A stretch of DNA of 64,000 nt from Argyresthia goedartella (GCA_949825045.1 OX463815.1:20267231-20331230), one strand, 5' to 3'; counted from the stretch's first letter, positions 39,101-49,255 are shown. Program-made: numbers and translations. The notes: generated by a model from the sequence alone, not told the origin.

Positions 39101-41888
39101 AGGAATTAGTGACTGAACATCCTCATTCAAATTTGAGAGAGATAGCCGCTGAACTTTCTGTGTCTCACGAGTCGATCCGCACCATTTTAAATAATCACTT
39201 GGGTATGAAACATGTTGCTGCTCGGCTTGTCCCAAAAGACCTGAATTTTCTCCAAAAACTCAATCGCATAAGAGTCGCTGAGGACATGTTCGAACGAGTC
39301 AATTCCGACCCAACATTCTTGAAACGCATTGTTACTGGTAACGAGACGTGGGTTTACGAGTTTGACATGCAAACTTCCTTTTTCCTAAACTCAAATTACC
39401 ACTTCGTGGCACACGTTTTCATTCGGTAGAAGACATAAAGTAGAATTCGCGACGAGAACTGAACTCAATTCCGGAAAAAGCGTTTAAAAAATGTTTTGAT
39501 GATTGGACTATTCGTTGGCGTAAGTGTATCGTTTCTGAAGGAGCATACTTTGAAGGCGATAAAATAATTTTAGATGAATAACTAACATTTTGTGTATTAT
39601 TGATCTTTTCCCGGTACTTTCTTGACAGAGTAGTAAATGTACAGCGTTAGGTATTTAAATTATGTTAGGTTTTGTCCTACAAACGGGGGAAACTAGGGCA
39701 CATCACATACCTGGCTTTCAGAAGCTCGACAGCGATCCCCAGCCCCCGGTAGTCTGGCGCCACGGAGAGCCCTGCCCCCATCATATATTCATTTGCGCCG
39801 AACTTGTCATAAATCGCTGTCACTTTCATCGCCTCGGCAAACATGCGGAGCGACAGTAACCCGGCTTTGCTTTCAGGCTGCATATTGTAAAAAGCTGTGT
39901 GTGAGATGACGCGGAAATATCGCCGCTTGTTATATTGGACTGAAATGCGATTGGCGTATTTTGAATTTTAAACACCATGGCTAACACCTGGGTAATTTGC
40001 TGACTTGGCCATCCAACCATGAAACCATGATAATAATACTTCATGTTTCAAGTAGAAAATCTAGGTACCTACCTAATTAGTACTTACAGAGGCGCCTTCA
40101 AAGCACGGGTTGGATACTGTGTGTGACACACGGAACTAGGTCAACCACAAACGCCTCCAATGTAAATGTGAGGATAAATGGCTGGGCATCTAGGGATAGG
40201 TGAAAGGGTCCGTGAAGGACAGCCTGAGGTGGAAGGCTTGATAGATGGACTTATGATTCGTTTGGGCTGCTCCAGTAATATTTCATATTTTCGTTTACTG
40301 TTAGCATTTTTCTGAGTTATTTCTTTGAATTTTGAGCAAATATAAAAGACACGATATCGTTTTGCACAATTAATTTTCAAAGACGTTGCGTTATTGAAAG
40401 ATAGATGAGATCAAATTTCAGATGTCGATAAAGGTTTAATTCCATTTTGGAAAACTGTGTTTTCTTGTTTTAAATTAAATAGTCGAGGAAGAAGGTTTTT
40501 TTTCTCAAACCTTCAATTAAATTCAATTCATGTCATTCAACCTTCGATTCTTGGCGTGAACGGTTTCCTATACTGTTTCTAGCCCCACATTAGGAAGCCC
40601 TGTCCCGTGAGAACCAGAAATATGTTCAGTAAATGTATGTATGCTTATGTTACACTACTATACGTATAACTTCCCATTCACCTATCAGGTAACTGAACTT
40701 TTGAAAATAAATTTTATATTTACCGGTACATGCTCCACAAAGTGGTCTTTTCTTTGTGGCAGGCACATATTGACCGCTACAAGAGAACGCCCCGAGCCAT
40801 CTTCCTCAGAAAGAAAGCAAGCTATAGACATCTTCTGTTTCACTATCGACGTAAGAAGAATTCGATATTCTTGTATAGCTAAAGGATCTCTTGCTGTCCC
40901 TGAAAAATAAGAAAAGAAAAATGCTATTCTGAGTGTCATTCAAATTACGTCTCAACAACCTTGATTAGGGTCGTAGGAAATCAAATAAAAATGCAAATAT
41001 AATCGCAGTCCAGCAGGTTTTAAGTAGCATTGGGGCAATTTCAAACTCGTTTAGAGGCTGCGTTTTGCTTAAATGGGCCTTAAATTCCAGATGTCAGATT
41101 GTTTTCAAGGGCTTTTCGTCGAGCAATTATCGCGATCGCGTATACGCCCCGTTTAATTGAGTTTTATTTGTTAAATAATTCGCCTGTGATTTATTCTGCT
41201 GGAAACGTTGTAAGAGCATCACTGTGAGATAAAGCTTATTAAATCTTGGAAGTATTTGGGGAAAAGGGTGCAAAATAGGTATGTCTTCAATAGGGATTTC
41301 TACCCGACAGAATTTACGTAATTGAGTGCTAGACGGGGAATGCTGTCATCTGGATGCACGTAATTTTGTTTTCGCACTTTAAATTTTAACGTACAAGCGA
41401 ACCGTAAAAATAAACTCCGGCCTTGAGGGAAATAACACTATTGAAATGGCAATTCCATCGCGACGTCGACGGCATTACTAATAAAATGAGTTTGATGGAA
41501 ACTATCCCACGAGGAGCGGGAGACTTATTTTTGAAAGCCCAATTTAGAATTATATAAACGATAACAAAAAACTTACTACTAAAAACAAGTTAAGTTAAAA
41601 TTGTAGACACTAAATCTCGTCAAAGCAGAGCTGAAATGTCAACAACCTCCAACTTCGTCTACAAGCAATCCAACTTTCAACGTAACACGCCCGAGATCGG
41701 AAGTAACAACCAACCAACTTACCAGCAGTTACCCACCACACATCCTCTCGGATATAGTTCCCAAGCATAAACTCAACTGCAGTACCCCATAACGCCTCCG
41801 GGATGTCTTCTATGACGAATCCCAATATTCGGCCGTCCCTACTCCTTTCAAACTTCCGCCACACCTTCGGATATTCCCGCCTCGACAT
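33102..41888 (-). CDS. GNAT N-acetyltransferase (arylalkylamine type), 4 exons
   Basis: Exons on the minus strand: 41888-41723, 40899-40724, 39877-39711 and 33297-33102. Every junction has a GT donor and AG acceptor and the phases (1, 0, 2) agree, giving 234 residues from ATG 41886-41888 to TGA 33102-33104. The N-terminus VWRKFERSRDGRILGFVIED and FMLGNYIRED is typical of insect arylalkylamine/dopamine acetyltransferase-like proteins. Residues 153-163 (SVAPDYRGLGI) are the acetyl-CoA-binding motif A, and the C-terminus has the AGMECCHQISYEEF block. The predicted role is acetylation of biogenic amines or related substrates in the cytosol. It lies wholly within the 36.6 kb intron of the plus-strand receptor-like gene; its last intron holds a mariner and other repeats. 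All coding parts look intact. Confidence 0.9.
33305..33802. other. Intron of the acetyltransferase gene with a lepidopteran repeat scrap
   Basis: Bases about 33645-33750 contain GGTACGGAACCCTTCGTGCG and ACTCGCACTTGGCCGG, a phrase seen in many moth and butterfly interspersed repeats and partly repeated near 59400. Otherwise nothing recognised. Confidence 0.5.
33803..33936 (-). repeat. Inverted partner of 34603-34740
   Basis: The reverse complement matches 34603-34740 (GATGGGGCCATCGTAAAATA, GATTGTTATCAAAACAAAAG, CCAATGCTCCGTG) with scattered differences. The family is not recognised and no intact ORF is present. Confidence 0.75.
33937..34602. other. Intron sequence, GC-richer stretch, no gene recognised
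   Basis: Bases 34080-34350 are GC-richer than the surroundings and have small open frames on both strands, but none has a recognisable domain. It may be a fragment of an unidentified mobile element together with the flanking inverted copies. Confidence 0.35.
34603..34740 (+). repeat. Inverted partner of 33803-33936
   Basis: See the partner copy. A broken reading frame here (KYPNIEVEYIVIKTKA) suggests it once coded, but no family was identified. Confidence 0.7.
35325..35445 (-). repeat. GATCACCAAA-rich repeat
   Basis: Contains three variants of GATCACCAAA. Its reverse complement (AAATAGGTGCATTTTTGGTG and on) matches 48295-48345 on the plus strand, and an inverted GGTGATCATTT recurs at about 36463. 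Probably part of a repeat family with these motifs near its ends. Confidence 0.55.
35665..35745 (+). CDS. Possible THAP-like first exon
   Basis: ATG 35665 opens MVTCDVKRCKSYPNRKTQKQ and GVSVVSQ before a possible donor (CACAA/GTAAAT at 35746). The start Met-Val-x-Cys-x4-Cys resembles the first zinc ligands of THAP domains (C2CH). No second exon with the later Cys, His and the AVPTIF-type motif was found, so this may be a relic or chance. Confidence 0.2.
35746..38671. other. Long intron stretch, no gene seen
   Basis: AT-rich. Contains a C homopolymer of about 17 bases (35871-35887) and a GGTGATCATTT motif at about 36463, the inverse of the repeats at 35325-35445. No convincing exon or element was recognised. 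Confidence 0.4.
38674..39630 (+). mobile_element. mariner element, internally deleted
   Basis: The TIRs read CATTCAGTCAAAAAAGTATC on the left and, reversed, CTCTGTCAAGAAAGTACCGG on the right, with TA at both flanks (38672-38673, 39631-39632). Total length is 957 bases against about 1.3 kb for an intact mariner, so roughly 350 bases of the transposase core are missing. Confidence 0.88.
38869..39599 (+). pseudogene. mariner transposase remnant
   Basis: ATG 38869 starts the paired helix-turn-helix DNA-binding region (RVCLKFCIANGISCSESLKM, GRPSTSS linker, EIAAELSVSHESIRTIL). The first catalytic block survives (IVTGNETWVYEFDMQTS). A deletion at about 39372 then removes the central catalytic part, including the second Asp. 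After it the C-terminal tail resumes in another frame (LKLPLRGTRFHSVEDIK, a TAG stop, then RRELNSIPEKAFKKCFDDW) up to the TAA near 39580. Non-functional. Confidence 0.88.
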
Positions 41889-42772
41889 ATTTTAAGGCCA
41901 AGTGTTTGGAGCACGGCTTTTAGCGGCTTTAATATTGATACGACTGACTGGGTCTGCAGATTCCAACTGGGTTGCAGCACGCTCGTTGAATGTGGTTTTG
42001 TGCACATGTAGGTGGGCTGGCACTCACAGACAATATAATACGATTGCGGTTAGGAACAGGACGATTGGAATGTTAATTTATGATGCATTAGCTGCTCTAG
42101 TTAAATAAGTAGTATGTTGTTCGTATGCCACTTAGTTTGGTGTTTAGGGGAAAAGTCTTTGTCTATTGTGACGCATTAGAGTGGTGAGATTCAGGCTAAA
42201 CGTAGGTGGGATATGGAAGTGTATGTCTATGTCTCTTAAACCTAATGGAAATAAAGTTACCCTAAGTAAGTGTTTCCTATTTAGAGATATTGTAGCGTTT
42301 TAACGTTGTTTTAACGTAATCATAATTAGTTTTGCTTTCGATACTGTTAAATGTAATACTGGTAACAGGTATTATTAGTATTTTATTCAGAGACATTCAC
42401 GAATATGAAAATTGGAATGAACTGAGAGCTGAGAGCAATATTGTAAAGTCACCATGCGAATATTCAAATAACAAAAAGAGTCATTGCATTCTTCATAACA
42501 ATTTTGAATGACAAATATGTGCTCGTACTGGTGGCGCCTATTACGTAGGTACCAACTATACGCCAAAACTGTCTGGTCTCCAAATTATTGCAAAAGAACG
42601 TGACTGTGAAACATAGATCAGGCTGTATAATTGCCCTTGATCTCCTTCTCCTATATCCTTTAACAAGCTATTAAAGTCTTCATACTCTGTCTAACAACGT
42701 AACTATAAAATAGGGACTGATATGTTTCAAGGTGTTCCACGTAACCTGGTAATATTGTGGTGGTAACGGTAA
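41889..42772. other. Upstream region of the acetyltransferase gene, no gene seen
   Basis: Should contain the minus-strand promoter of the acetyltransferase near its left end, but no TATA box or initiator could be singled out. The rest is unremarkable intron. Confidence 0.4.
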
Positions 42773-43350
42773 GGGCCCATTCACATGGGATCCGTCGTTG
42801 ATGATCCGTCAAAAACACGATACGTCATGATGGATGGTCGTTCACATTGCATACGGAATCATTTTTTTACGCGATTCGTCATAAAATCTTCAATACCCAT
42901 CGTCATGCTCAGCCCATCAACTTACTGCTGGGCATAGGCCTCTTCTCTATAGCGCCAACGCCTACGGTCCTGTGCTATCCGCATCCATTGAGATCTTGTC
43001 GACTTTAGTATATCGTCGGACCATCGGGCAGGTGGTCTGCCCAATGGCCTTGTGGCTCCCCTTGGCCACTCACTCCGTGACTGCTTTGGTCCACCGTCCG
43101 TCATCCCGTCTAGCCAAGTGTCCCGTCCATCTCCACCTCAGTCTCATAATAATAAAACCTATAATGGAATAATAATTCTAGAAATACAATGGGAGCCGAG
43201 TGGTTAAGACGCGTCCGTAAATTTTCATGATTCGTGATCCGTCTGAACACGGAAATTTGAAAAAATTACATTGCCGCCGTCAAAAAAAAACGAAACGTGA
43301 AAAAGAAACGATTCACCACAAACATGAATTGTCCTCGTGTGAATGAGCAC
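42773..43350. mobile_element. PIF/Harbinger-like MITE, split by an RTE fragment
   Basis: The left end GGGCCCATTCACATGG and the inverted right end GTGCTCATTCACACGA form short TIRs. TAA flanks both sides (42770-42772, 43351-43353), matching the 3-base target duplication of PIF/Harbinger elements. An RTE fragment sits inside at about 42905-43150. Confidence 0.7.
42905..43150 (-). pseudogene. RTE-type reverse transcriptase C-terminal fragment
   Basis: The minus strand encodes GRPPARWSDDI, WMRIAQDRRRWR and EEAYAQQ followed by a stop, the hallmark C-terminal end of RTE-clade ORF2 proteins that is very common in moth genomes. Only the last 60 or so residues remain, so it is a 5'-truncated insertion nested in the MITE. 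Confidence 0.8.
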
Positions 43351-43419
43351 TAATCACGATCGGTAATTTATCCAACGTCTGGTGTCTAGTTCACAATATT
43401 ATATTACCAATCGCTAATA

Positions 43420-45096
43420 TACACTTCTGGACATATCTATTGGCCCACCTTAGAGTTTCGGTTTCAATGACCCCTAAATATTATTGCTAGATCAAACAAA
43501 AACTATTGATGCAGTTTTAAACCTGATACTTTTTACCATCTTTTTCGATCGTGTTGTTTTAAATTCGAATTCAGAATACCACATAACATGAAGCTCAAGT
43601 CGGTTATGCGCCTTGATGAATGCAGTTGATTTTTGAATAAAAATCATGTTTTATCAAAGACAAAGGTTTATTTTTGAATAAAAATTTTTTTTTTTATCAA
43701 AGACAAAGGTCTAATTAATAACGCGTATTGCCTCCATGGGCATCTACGACAGCTCTCATGCGATTAGGCATAGAGTTTATCAACCGCTCTATGAAATTTT
43801 TGGGGATCATTTCCCATCCCTGTTCTATTGCAGTTCTCAACTCTTGCATCGTCTCGGCAGCTGGCTGACGAGCCCTAACACGTCTTTTGAGCTCGTCCCA
43901 CATGTATTCAATCGGATTCATGTCTGGGCTTGTGGCTGGCCAGTCCATTACTGGGATGTTCACATCCCGAAGATATTCCCTGACGATGCCGGCCGTATGG
44001 GCTCTTGCATTATCATGCAAAAGAAGGAAATTTGGGCCCACATAGTCCGCGTATGGCATTACGTGAGGTTCTAAGCACTCACGAATGAGCATTCGAGCAT
44101 TCATTTGAGCATTCAATGTTGGCAGCCGTGGTCCCGTAACAACTTCAAGTTGAGTTTTGCTACTCGCGCATATACCGCCCCAGATAGTCCATGATCCACC
44201 GCCATAAGCAACCCTCTCTTCAAAGCAGCATTGTGCAAAACGCTCTCCCTTACGTGGGTAGACCTTCTTCCTTTCATAATTGCCGTGTAACGCAATTTTG
44301 CACTCATCAGTAAAGAAAACACGGCTCCAACGCTACGGAGTCCAACTCAAATGAGTGCGCGCGAAATGAAGGCGCGCCATACGGTGGGCTCGCGTTAGTT
44401 TGAGGCCATTATAGCGGGCTTGTGTGGTACCATGTCGCGTTCCTTTAACCTTCTCCGAACAGTTCGAGCGCTCACAGCTAAACCGTGGAAGTCGCGAAGT
44501 TGGTTTTGTATCTCAATGGAGGTAAGGTGACGATTTCTCAAGCTAGTCGTAACGATGAACCGATCCTGCCTCTCATTTGTGACCCGAGATCGTGGCCTTC
44601 CTTGGCGACGAACAAAGACGCCAGTCTCTAGGTACCTCCGATAAACATTTCGGACCGCAGATCGACTGAAATTAAGTTGAGCACTCACATTTCTTTGGCT
44701 GTGTCCGGCCTGAATAAGTGCCACAGCTTGGGCGGTGATTTCAGGCGAAGTATCCATAGATTATTGATAGAACCTCACCTTAATGTCAGGAATAAGTAAG
44801 TTTTATTGCAAAACAAAAGAGAAAAATCAAACTTTCAAGAATTAAATCCAAGTAAAACAATTCCAAATCAAATTTTTCTTAGTATTCGATTGTTTGATAT
44901 CAACGAACAGGCTCCAAATTGTCTTCTTTTTTATTATTCTGTGTTCGGAACTCAAAAAAAGACTAAACTAAAATTATGAATGTGCCAGGTTCAAAACTGC
45001 ATAAAAACTTTTTGCTCGACCTAACATAAATTTTTAGCTAGGACCAAACGAAACATCAAAATGCAAGATGGGCCAATAGATGTGTCCAGTAGTGTA
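43420..45096 (-). mobile_element. Tc1-like DD34E transposon, near complete
   Basis: TIRs of about 35 bases: left TACACTTCTGGACATATCTA, right inverted TACACTACTGGACACATCTA, both continuing TTGGCCCA. TA duplications flank the element (43418-43419, 45097-45098). The 1677-base length is normal for Tc1 elements. The single transposase gene runs on the minus strand and is lightly damaged. A tandem duplication of about 40 bases lies in the 3' part (43632-43711). Confidence 0.92.
43715..44757 (-). pseudogene. Tc1-like transposase, frameshift and nonsense mutation
   Basis: From ATG 44755-44757: an N-terminal helix-turn-helix (ALIQAGHSQRNVSAQLNFSR), the GRPRSR linker and a second helix-turn-helix (SARTVRRRLKERDM). 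A frameshift near 44410 and a TAG near 44339 interrupt the next part, which contains the first catalytic Asp (VFFTDECKI). The remaining catalytic residues are intact: LLHDNARAH (second Asp) and NPIEYMWDELKRR (Glu), 34 residues apart, so DD34E. Apart from these two lesions the coding sequence seems complete to the stop at 43715. Confidence 0.88.
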
Positions 45097-45327
45097 TAAT
45101 AAAAAATATATATGCACTAGATATACTGAATTCGTTTCAGATATTACGAAGGATCACCAACAAATAAGAGCATATTACTATGTGAAAACAAGTATAGTCC
45201 AAGTAAAGTTGTATGGCCATAGGGGAAATAGGCAGTCGGGGAGGGGGTGACGCTCGCACGCCTCCCGCATACTTACAAAGGCCCTGCGTCAGTGTTGTCA
45301 TTGCTGCGCGTCGTAGTGGTCCGCATC

Positions 45328-45459
45328 GAAGCCATGTATCGATTCCGATCTTGCTCACATTGAAGCTTGCACTTTATCGATTCCGATCTTACCCACATTG
45401 AAGCTTGCACTTTATCGATTCAGATCTTACCCACATTGAAGCTTGCACTTTATCGATTA
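45328..45459 (+). repeat. 38-base tandem repeat, about 3.5 units
   Basis: Units start GAAGCTTGCACTTTATCGAT at 45362, 45400 and 45438 (exactly 38 apart), preceded by a diverged, slightly shorter unit at 45328. They lie just beyond the 3' end of the minus-strand retrotransposon and may form its 3' terminus. Confidence 0.9.
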
Positions 45460-45596
45460 CATCATTTGTACTCTATGACGTAATTATTTAAAATATAATT
45501 TATTAATCATTCAAAAAAAATACAAGTATCATGCACTATTACAAATTCACAATAATATTCTATCAACAATAAAATAATATATCTATATGTCAAAAA

Positions 45597-47216
45597 CTAA
45601 CTAAACAATCCGCCCCAGGACATCTCCCTGCCAAAGGTTCCCAAGACACTGGCAGCGTTACCCCGCTGCACAGCCAATGAAATCCTCTGCATGAGAAATG
45701 CCCCGGAGCGGTGGTCAAAACCTCTGTCTCTGAGGCGTCGGCCCAACTCTTTCACAAATTGTCTGCCTTGTATCCCCCACACTCCAGTCGTCTCGACAGC
45801 AAGCGGCACGAAAATATAGCTGTTAGCTAGAGCGGCATACTTTTGATACTTCAGCCTAGCGGCTGATGCACCTGCAGTGGCAGTTGTGGAAACCACATGG
45901 GAGGCTGCGAACGTGCAGACACAAGTTGCATCCCACAAAAGAGACCGCCCTCTCTCCCATGGCACCAATGTCAGTCCGTCAGGACGCTTCCCATCCGAAC
46001 GGCACAGACCAGGCGGCTCCAGCACACTGGGAACGTTGGCCGAAACCAAAGCCCTACGGACAATGTCATTAATTTCGTGGTGCCGAGAAAACCTGCCAGC
46101 GCTCCTGACGCAGTGAAGGCCATGGCGTCCCAACCCATCCACCCATGCCCCACAAACGCAACGATGCGGCTGACAGATTGTGCATCCCAAACGCAAGGCA
46201 ACTGCCACACGCAATGAATCATTGTCCAAGAGAGTGCCTAGCTGTGGAGAAGGTAATGCGTGCAGCCACATGCCCGAGTCGGGCTGAGAAACCGCGCGCA
46301 ACCGCGCTAACTCAGGTCCCACAGACTGAGCAAGCAGCTCGTCCCGAGTCACCTCACACATGGCCTCGTCCCACGCGCGCTGACTATCCAACCTCTCCGG
46401 CAGATCCCTTCCAGGACAACGAGCCTTCCATAAGCCCTCCGCCTCCTCCGCAAAAGGAATGCGAAACCCGTCACCATTAATACCCAAGATATGAGTTACG
46501 AGTTCCACAACACCATGCGAAGAAGCCAAAAAGGCTGGAAGCTCGGTGTCCTCTAAGCGTCGCACACCTAAACCTCCATGCCGGATCGGCAGCGCAGCCT
46601 GCGCCCACTGAGTCGAGGACATTTCCACGTTAATGATGCACTCCAGTAAATCCTTTAATACCGCATCATAACTTAGAGTTGCCTGTCTATGCAACCAAAC
46701 CGGAGCAGTCCTAACGGAATAGGTTAGTCTCGGAAAAGAGAGACAACTTTTTAAAATAGTCAGGGCAACATGGGCGGAGAGCTGCTTGAGGTGCTTTTTG
46801 GAAGCCGCGAGGATATCTATCTTTGTCTTAATAAACCGCGGTATACCCTCCGGGAAAATAGGGGCTCCCAGAAGTGTAAAATCCTCCCTGGCTACATGGA
46901 CAACTCCCGGCACAACCGCATGGATGTCAGCGCTCAACTCCTGCGTGAATTGCCCAGTTCTGAGTATTAAGACCTCACACTTCTGAGTATTAAGACTAAG
47001 TCCCAGGTTAGAAAAACCCTGTATTAGCCTTCCCAAATCCTCCATGACCACGTCCAGACTTCCACCAATCGTGCCGTCGTCCAGGTACCACACGTTCAGC
47101 GAAGAACGCAACGAGGCCACAACCTCCTGAATTGCCAAGCTAAAAAGCATGGGACCCAAAGGATCACCCTGTTGTACAGCAACCCGAGATTGGATTAAAT
47201 TTCCACCATAAAACAA
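45597..47216 (-). pseudogene. RT palm end, zinc finger and restriction-like endonuclease
   Basis: Begins in RT motif B (VAVQQGDPLGPMLFSLAIQE), then motif C WYLDDGTI with both aspartates, thumb and linker. The C-terminal third has a Cys/His cluster (CTICQPHRCVCGAWVDGLGR, then H and C) and the endonuclease PD-(D/E)xK-type core: GKRPDGLTLVPWERG, LLWDATCVCTF and the later helix ARLKYQKYAAL, whose Lys may be catalytic. It ends at a natural stop at 45597. Closest to the R2/R4/NeSL/Hero group by architecture; the exact clade is not resolved. Confidence 0.82.
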
Positions 47217-47226
47217 ATTAGTTGGG

Positions 47227-48092
47227 TCACTTGGTTGGCAGGAAAGGGTACAAAGACGGACAGCAGGCCAACACCTTGCTCAAAATGACATCTCGCTCAA
47301 CGGTATTAAAAGCGTTTTTCACGGCAACTTTTATTATGATGTCGTCCGAGGCGTCTCTACTCATAGCAAAAGACCTGGTTGCATGAATGGCAGCCTCACA
47401 ACCAAGAGCTACACCAAACCCCAACTGCACGGGTTGAAACAGCGATGCCAGGGCATCCCTCGCCGCACCACAGCTCAATTTCGCGACCAAACGGCGAATA
47501 ACGCTCCCCACAGCAATAGGGCGAATGCCCCCGTCCTTCTTCTTTAAGGCACACAGAGAGGCACCGTAAAGAAAAGGGCACACCTCCCTATTAACCATGC
47601 CCTTTAACATAAAGTTTGCCAGGCTGCATAACGAACCCAGAAGTGCAACCCCACCGTCACCAGCCCCCACCTGCCTCAACTCCTTTAGGTGCTCCGGACG
47701 CAAGCCATCCAAACCACCAGCAGATCCGTTCTTAAAAGAGGCTATGGCCTGCGCCACTCCGCCCACCTCCACAGAAAGGCACTCTGACGAAAGATCTGGC
47801 TCCGGAGGAGAGTCCAAAGGTCGGCCAGGTAAGGGATGTTTATCTCTCAAGGCACACAACGTTTCGTCATTATCGTCTGCAATGGTGCAATAAAACCAGG
47901 ACCGCACCACTGAGGTCTCCATCATGCACCTTGGATTCAACAATCCTGTACAATGACCTCTGTCCAAAGGAAACCCCCCCAGGAGCCAAAAGTGACGCTA
48001 GTGCGTCACCCGAACCTTCACTGGCAACATTGTCCTTCACCTTTGACGTGAGAGAGCGCCTACGGTCTTCCGAAGACGGAACCCTGAGCGCA
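47227..48092 (-). pseudogene. RT N-terminal part with mutated motif A
   Basis: Encodes RT fingers (GSAGGLDGLRPEHLKEL, LCALKKKDGGIRPIAVGSV) and motif A, which reads IIIKVAVKNAFNTVERD. The family consensus at the Ala after KV is the first catalytic Asp, so polymerase activity is lost by one apparent codon change (GAC to GCC). Upstream of 47967 the sequence continues in another frame (RRRSLTSKVKDNVAS) to about 48092, where similarity stops. Confidence 0.82.
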
Positions 48093-48750
48093 GAATAAGA
48101 AAAAGTTAACAGGCTTTGCCAATGTCACTTTTAAAAACAAATGGAGCCTTAGTGCCAGCAAAAAACTGGCTGGGAAGACTTGCACTGTTATTATCTATTC
48201 GAACTGCTACCGTGCGAACGCTATGTTAGGCGCTGTTATTTTTTAAAGTGGAGCCAACGGAAACACGTCTTGTCATCGCGAATCATCATTTATTGGTAGT
48301 AAAATAGGTGCGTTTTTGGTGATCGTTTGAAACATAAGCCGTTTGAAAATCTTATTTAAAAATATAAAATGCCCCATTTAAATTCATAACAGCTCACACT
48401 GCAACATGGCTGCTACGTCAGTCGCTGCCGCAGACTATTGTGAAAATTGTGTATTAGTTATTTATTTTTCAAAAACCACTGATTATTTTTCTTTACAGAC
48501 AAACATTATAAGATTTGTTGGTTGCACCTTTCTGACGCAAGAACCATCAATATTCTTTTTCTACCCCAAGAAATAGCAAGTTTTAGGTGAATAACAACTA
48601 TTTACATACTTATTGATAATAAAGGATGTCGTCACCTCATAACACATATTTTATCGGGATTCGCGAAGTGTCTCCTTCAAGAGGAATAGCGCTTTAAAGA
48701 CGGGCATTTGAAAATACCCAGCGTTTCAATATATTTATCTTTGCCCGCAG
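48093..48750. other. End of the giant intron with a repeat scrap
   Basis: Bases 48295-48345 match the reverse complement of 35325-35370 (GGTGCGTTTTTGGTGATCGTTT). Otherwise no gene. Ends at the acceptor at 48749-48750. Confidence 0.55.
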
Positions 48751-48931
48751 ATTCAGCCCTCGTCTCCTGGAGCGGGCATGCGCGGCGCTGGGCGGGCGGC
48801 GCGTGGCGGCGCTGCTGGTGTGCGGCGGCGGTCCGGCAGCGGCGGCACTGGTCACGGCGGCCTCAAGAGCCGGCGTACCAGTGCTGCGGGCGTCACCCTC
48901 ACATATACACTTCTCTTATACAATCGCTAAC
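48751..48931 (+). CDS. Receptor-like gene, exon 3
   Basis: Acceptor TTTGCCCGCAG and donor AAC/GTAAGT bound a 181-base GC-rich exon. Its first base completes the Arg codon left at 12127, and 60 codons follow in frame. It encodes FSPRLLERACAALGGRRVAA, then LLVCGGGP, an Ala-rich helix, AGVPVLRASPSHIHF and SYTIAN. The sense is helix, strand (VAALLV), helix, strand (VPVL), as in the first lobe of glutamate-receptor amino-terminal domains. The matching phase and composition link it to the exons 36.6 kb upstream. The next exon is not visible within the window, so the gene continues to the right. Confidence 0.6.
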
Positions 48932-48979
48932 GTAAGTTTTAACACTTTTTTTTTCAAATTAAATGAATTTTGATGGCAG

Positions 48980-49255
48980 CCTTATCCAACCCAATCCCAT
49001 CCAATCGAATCCATTCCATTACCATCCAATCCAATTTACTCTAATCCAATCCATTCAATCCCATCCTTTCCCACCCGATCCCATTTAATCCCATCCAGCC
49101 CCAACAGATCCATTTCGATCCTATGCAATATCATCCAATCATATCCAACCAAATGCTTTCCCACCTGATTCCATCCAATCCCAGTCAATCCTATCCAATC
49201 CCAGTCAATCCCATCCCATCCCAGTCAATGTCATCCAATCCAATCCAGGGAATTA
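48980..49255 (+). repeat. Degenerate CCAAT/CCCAT minisatellite
   Basis: About 275 bases made of irregular 5-base words such as CCAAT, CCCAT and CCATT, in the intron after the host exon at 48931. Confidence 0.9.

Larger units (their letters stand above)
45540..48092 (-). mobile_element. REL-endonuclease retrotransposon (R2/R4/NeSL/Hero group), decayed
   Basis: The minus strand encodes an RT followed by a C-terminal zinc finger and restriction-like endonuclease, the layout of early-branching non-LTR elements, unlike the APE-type elements elsewhere in the window. Its GC content is higher than its neighbours. It is 5'-truncated near 48092 and carries at least two frameshifts (near 47220 and 47970). 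No target site such as rDNA was recognised. Confidence 0.8.

Noticed and set aside
43188..43220. tRNA-Ser/Leu-like sequence (GCCGAGTGGTTAAGAC)
   Set aside because: Only an A-box-like stretch is present; no B box or stems follow.
45866..46480. Plus-strand ORFs within the REL retrotransposon
   Set aside because: They overlap the clearly homologous minus-strand RT/endonuclease and show no domain.
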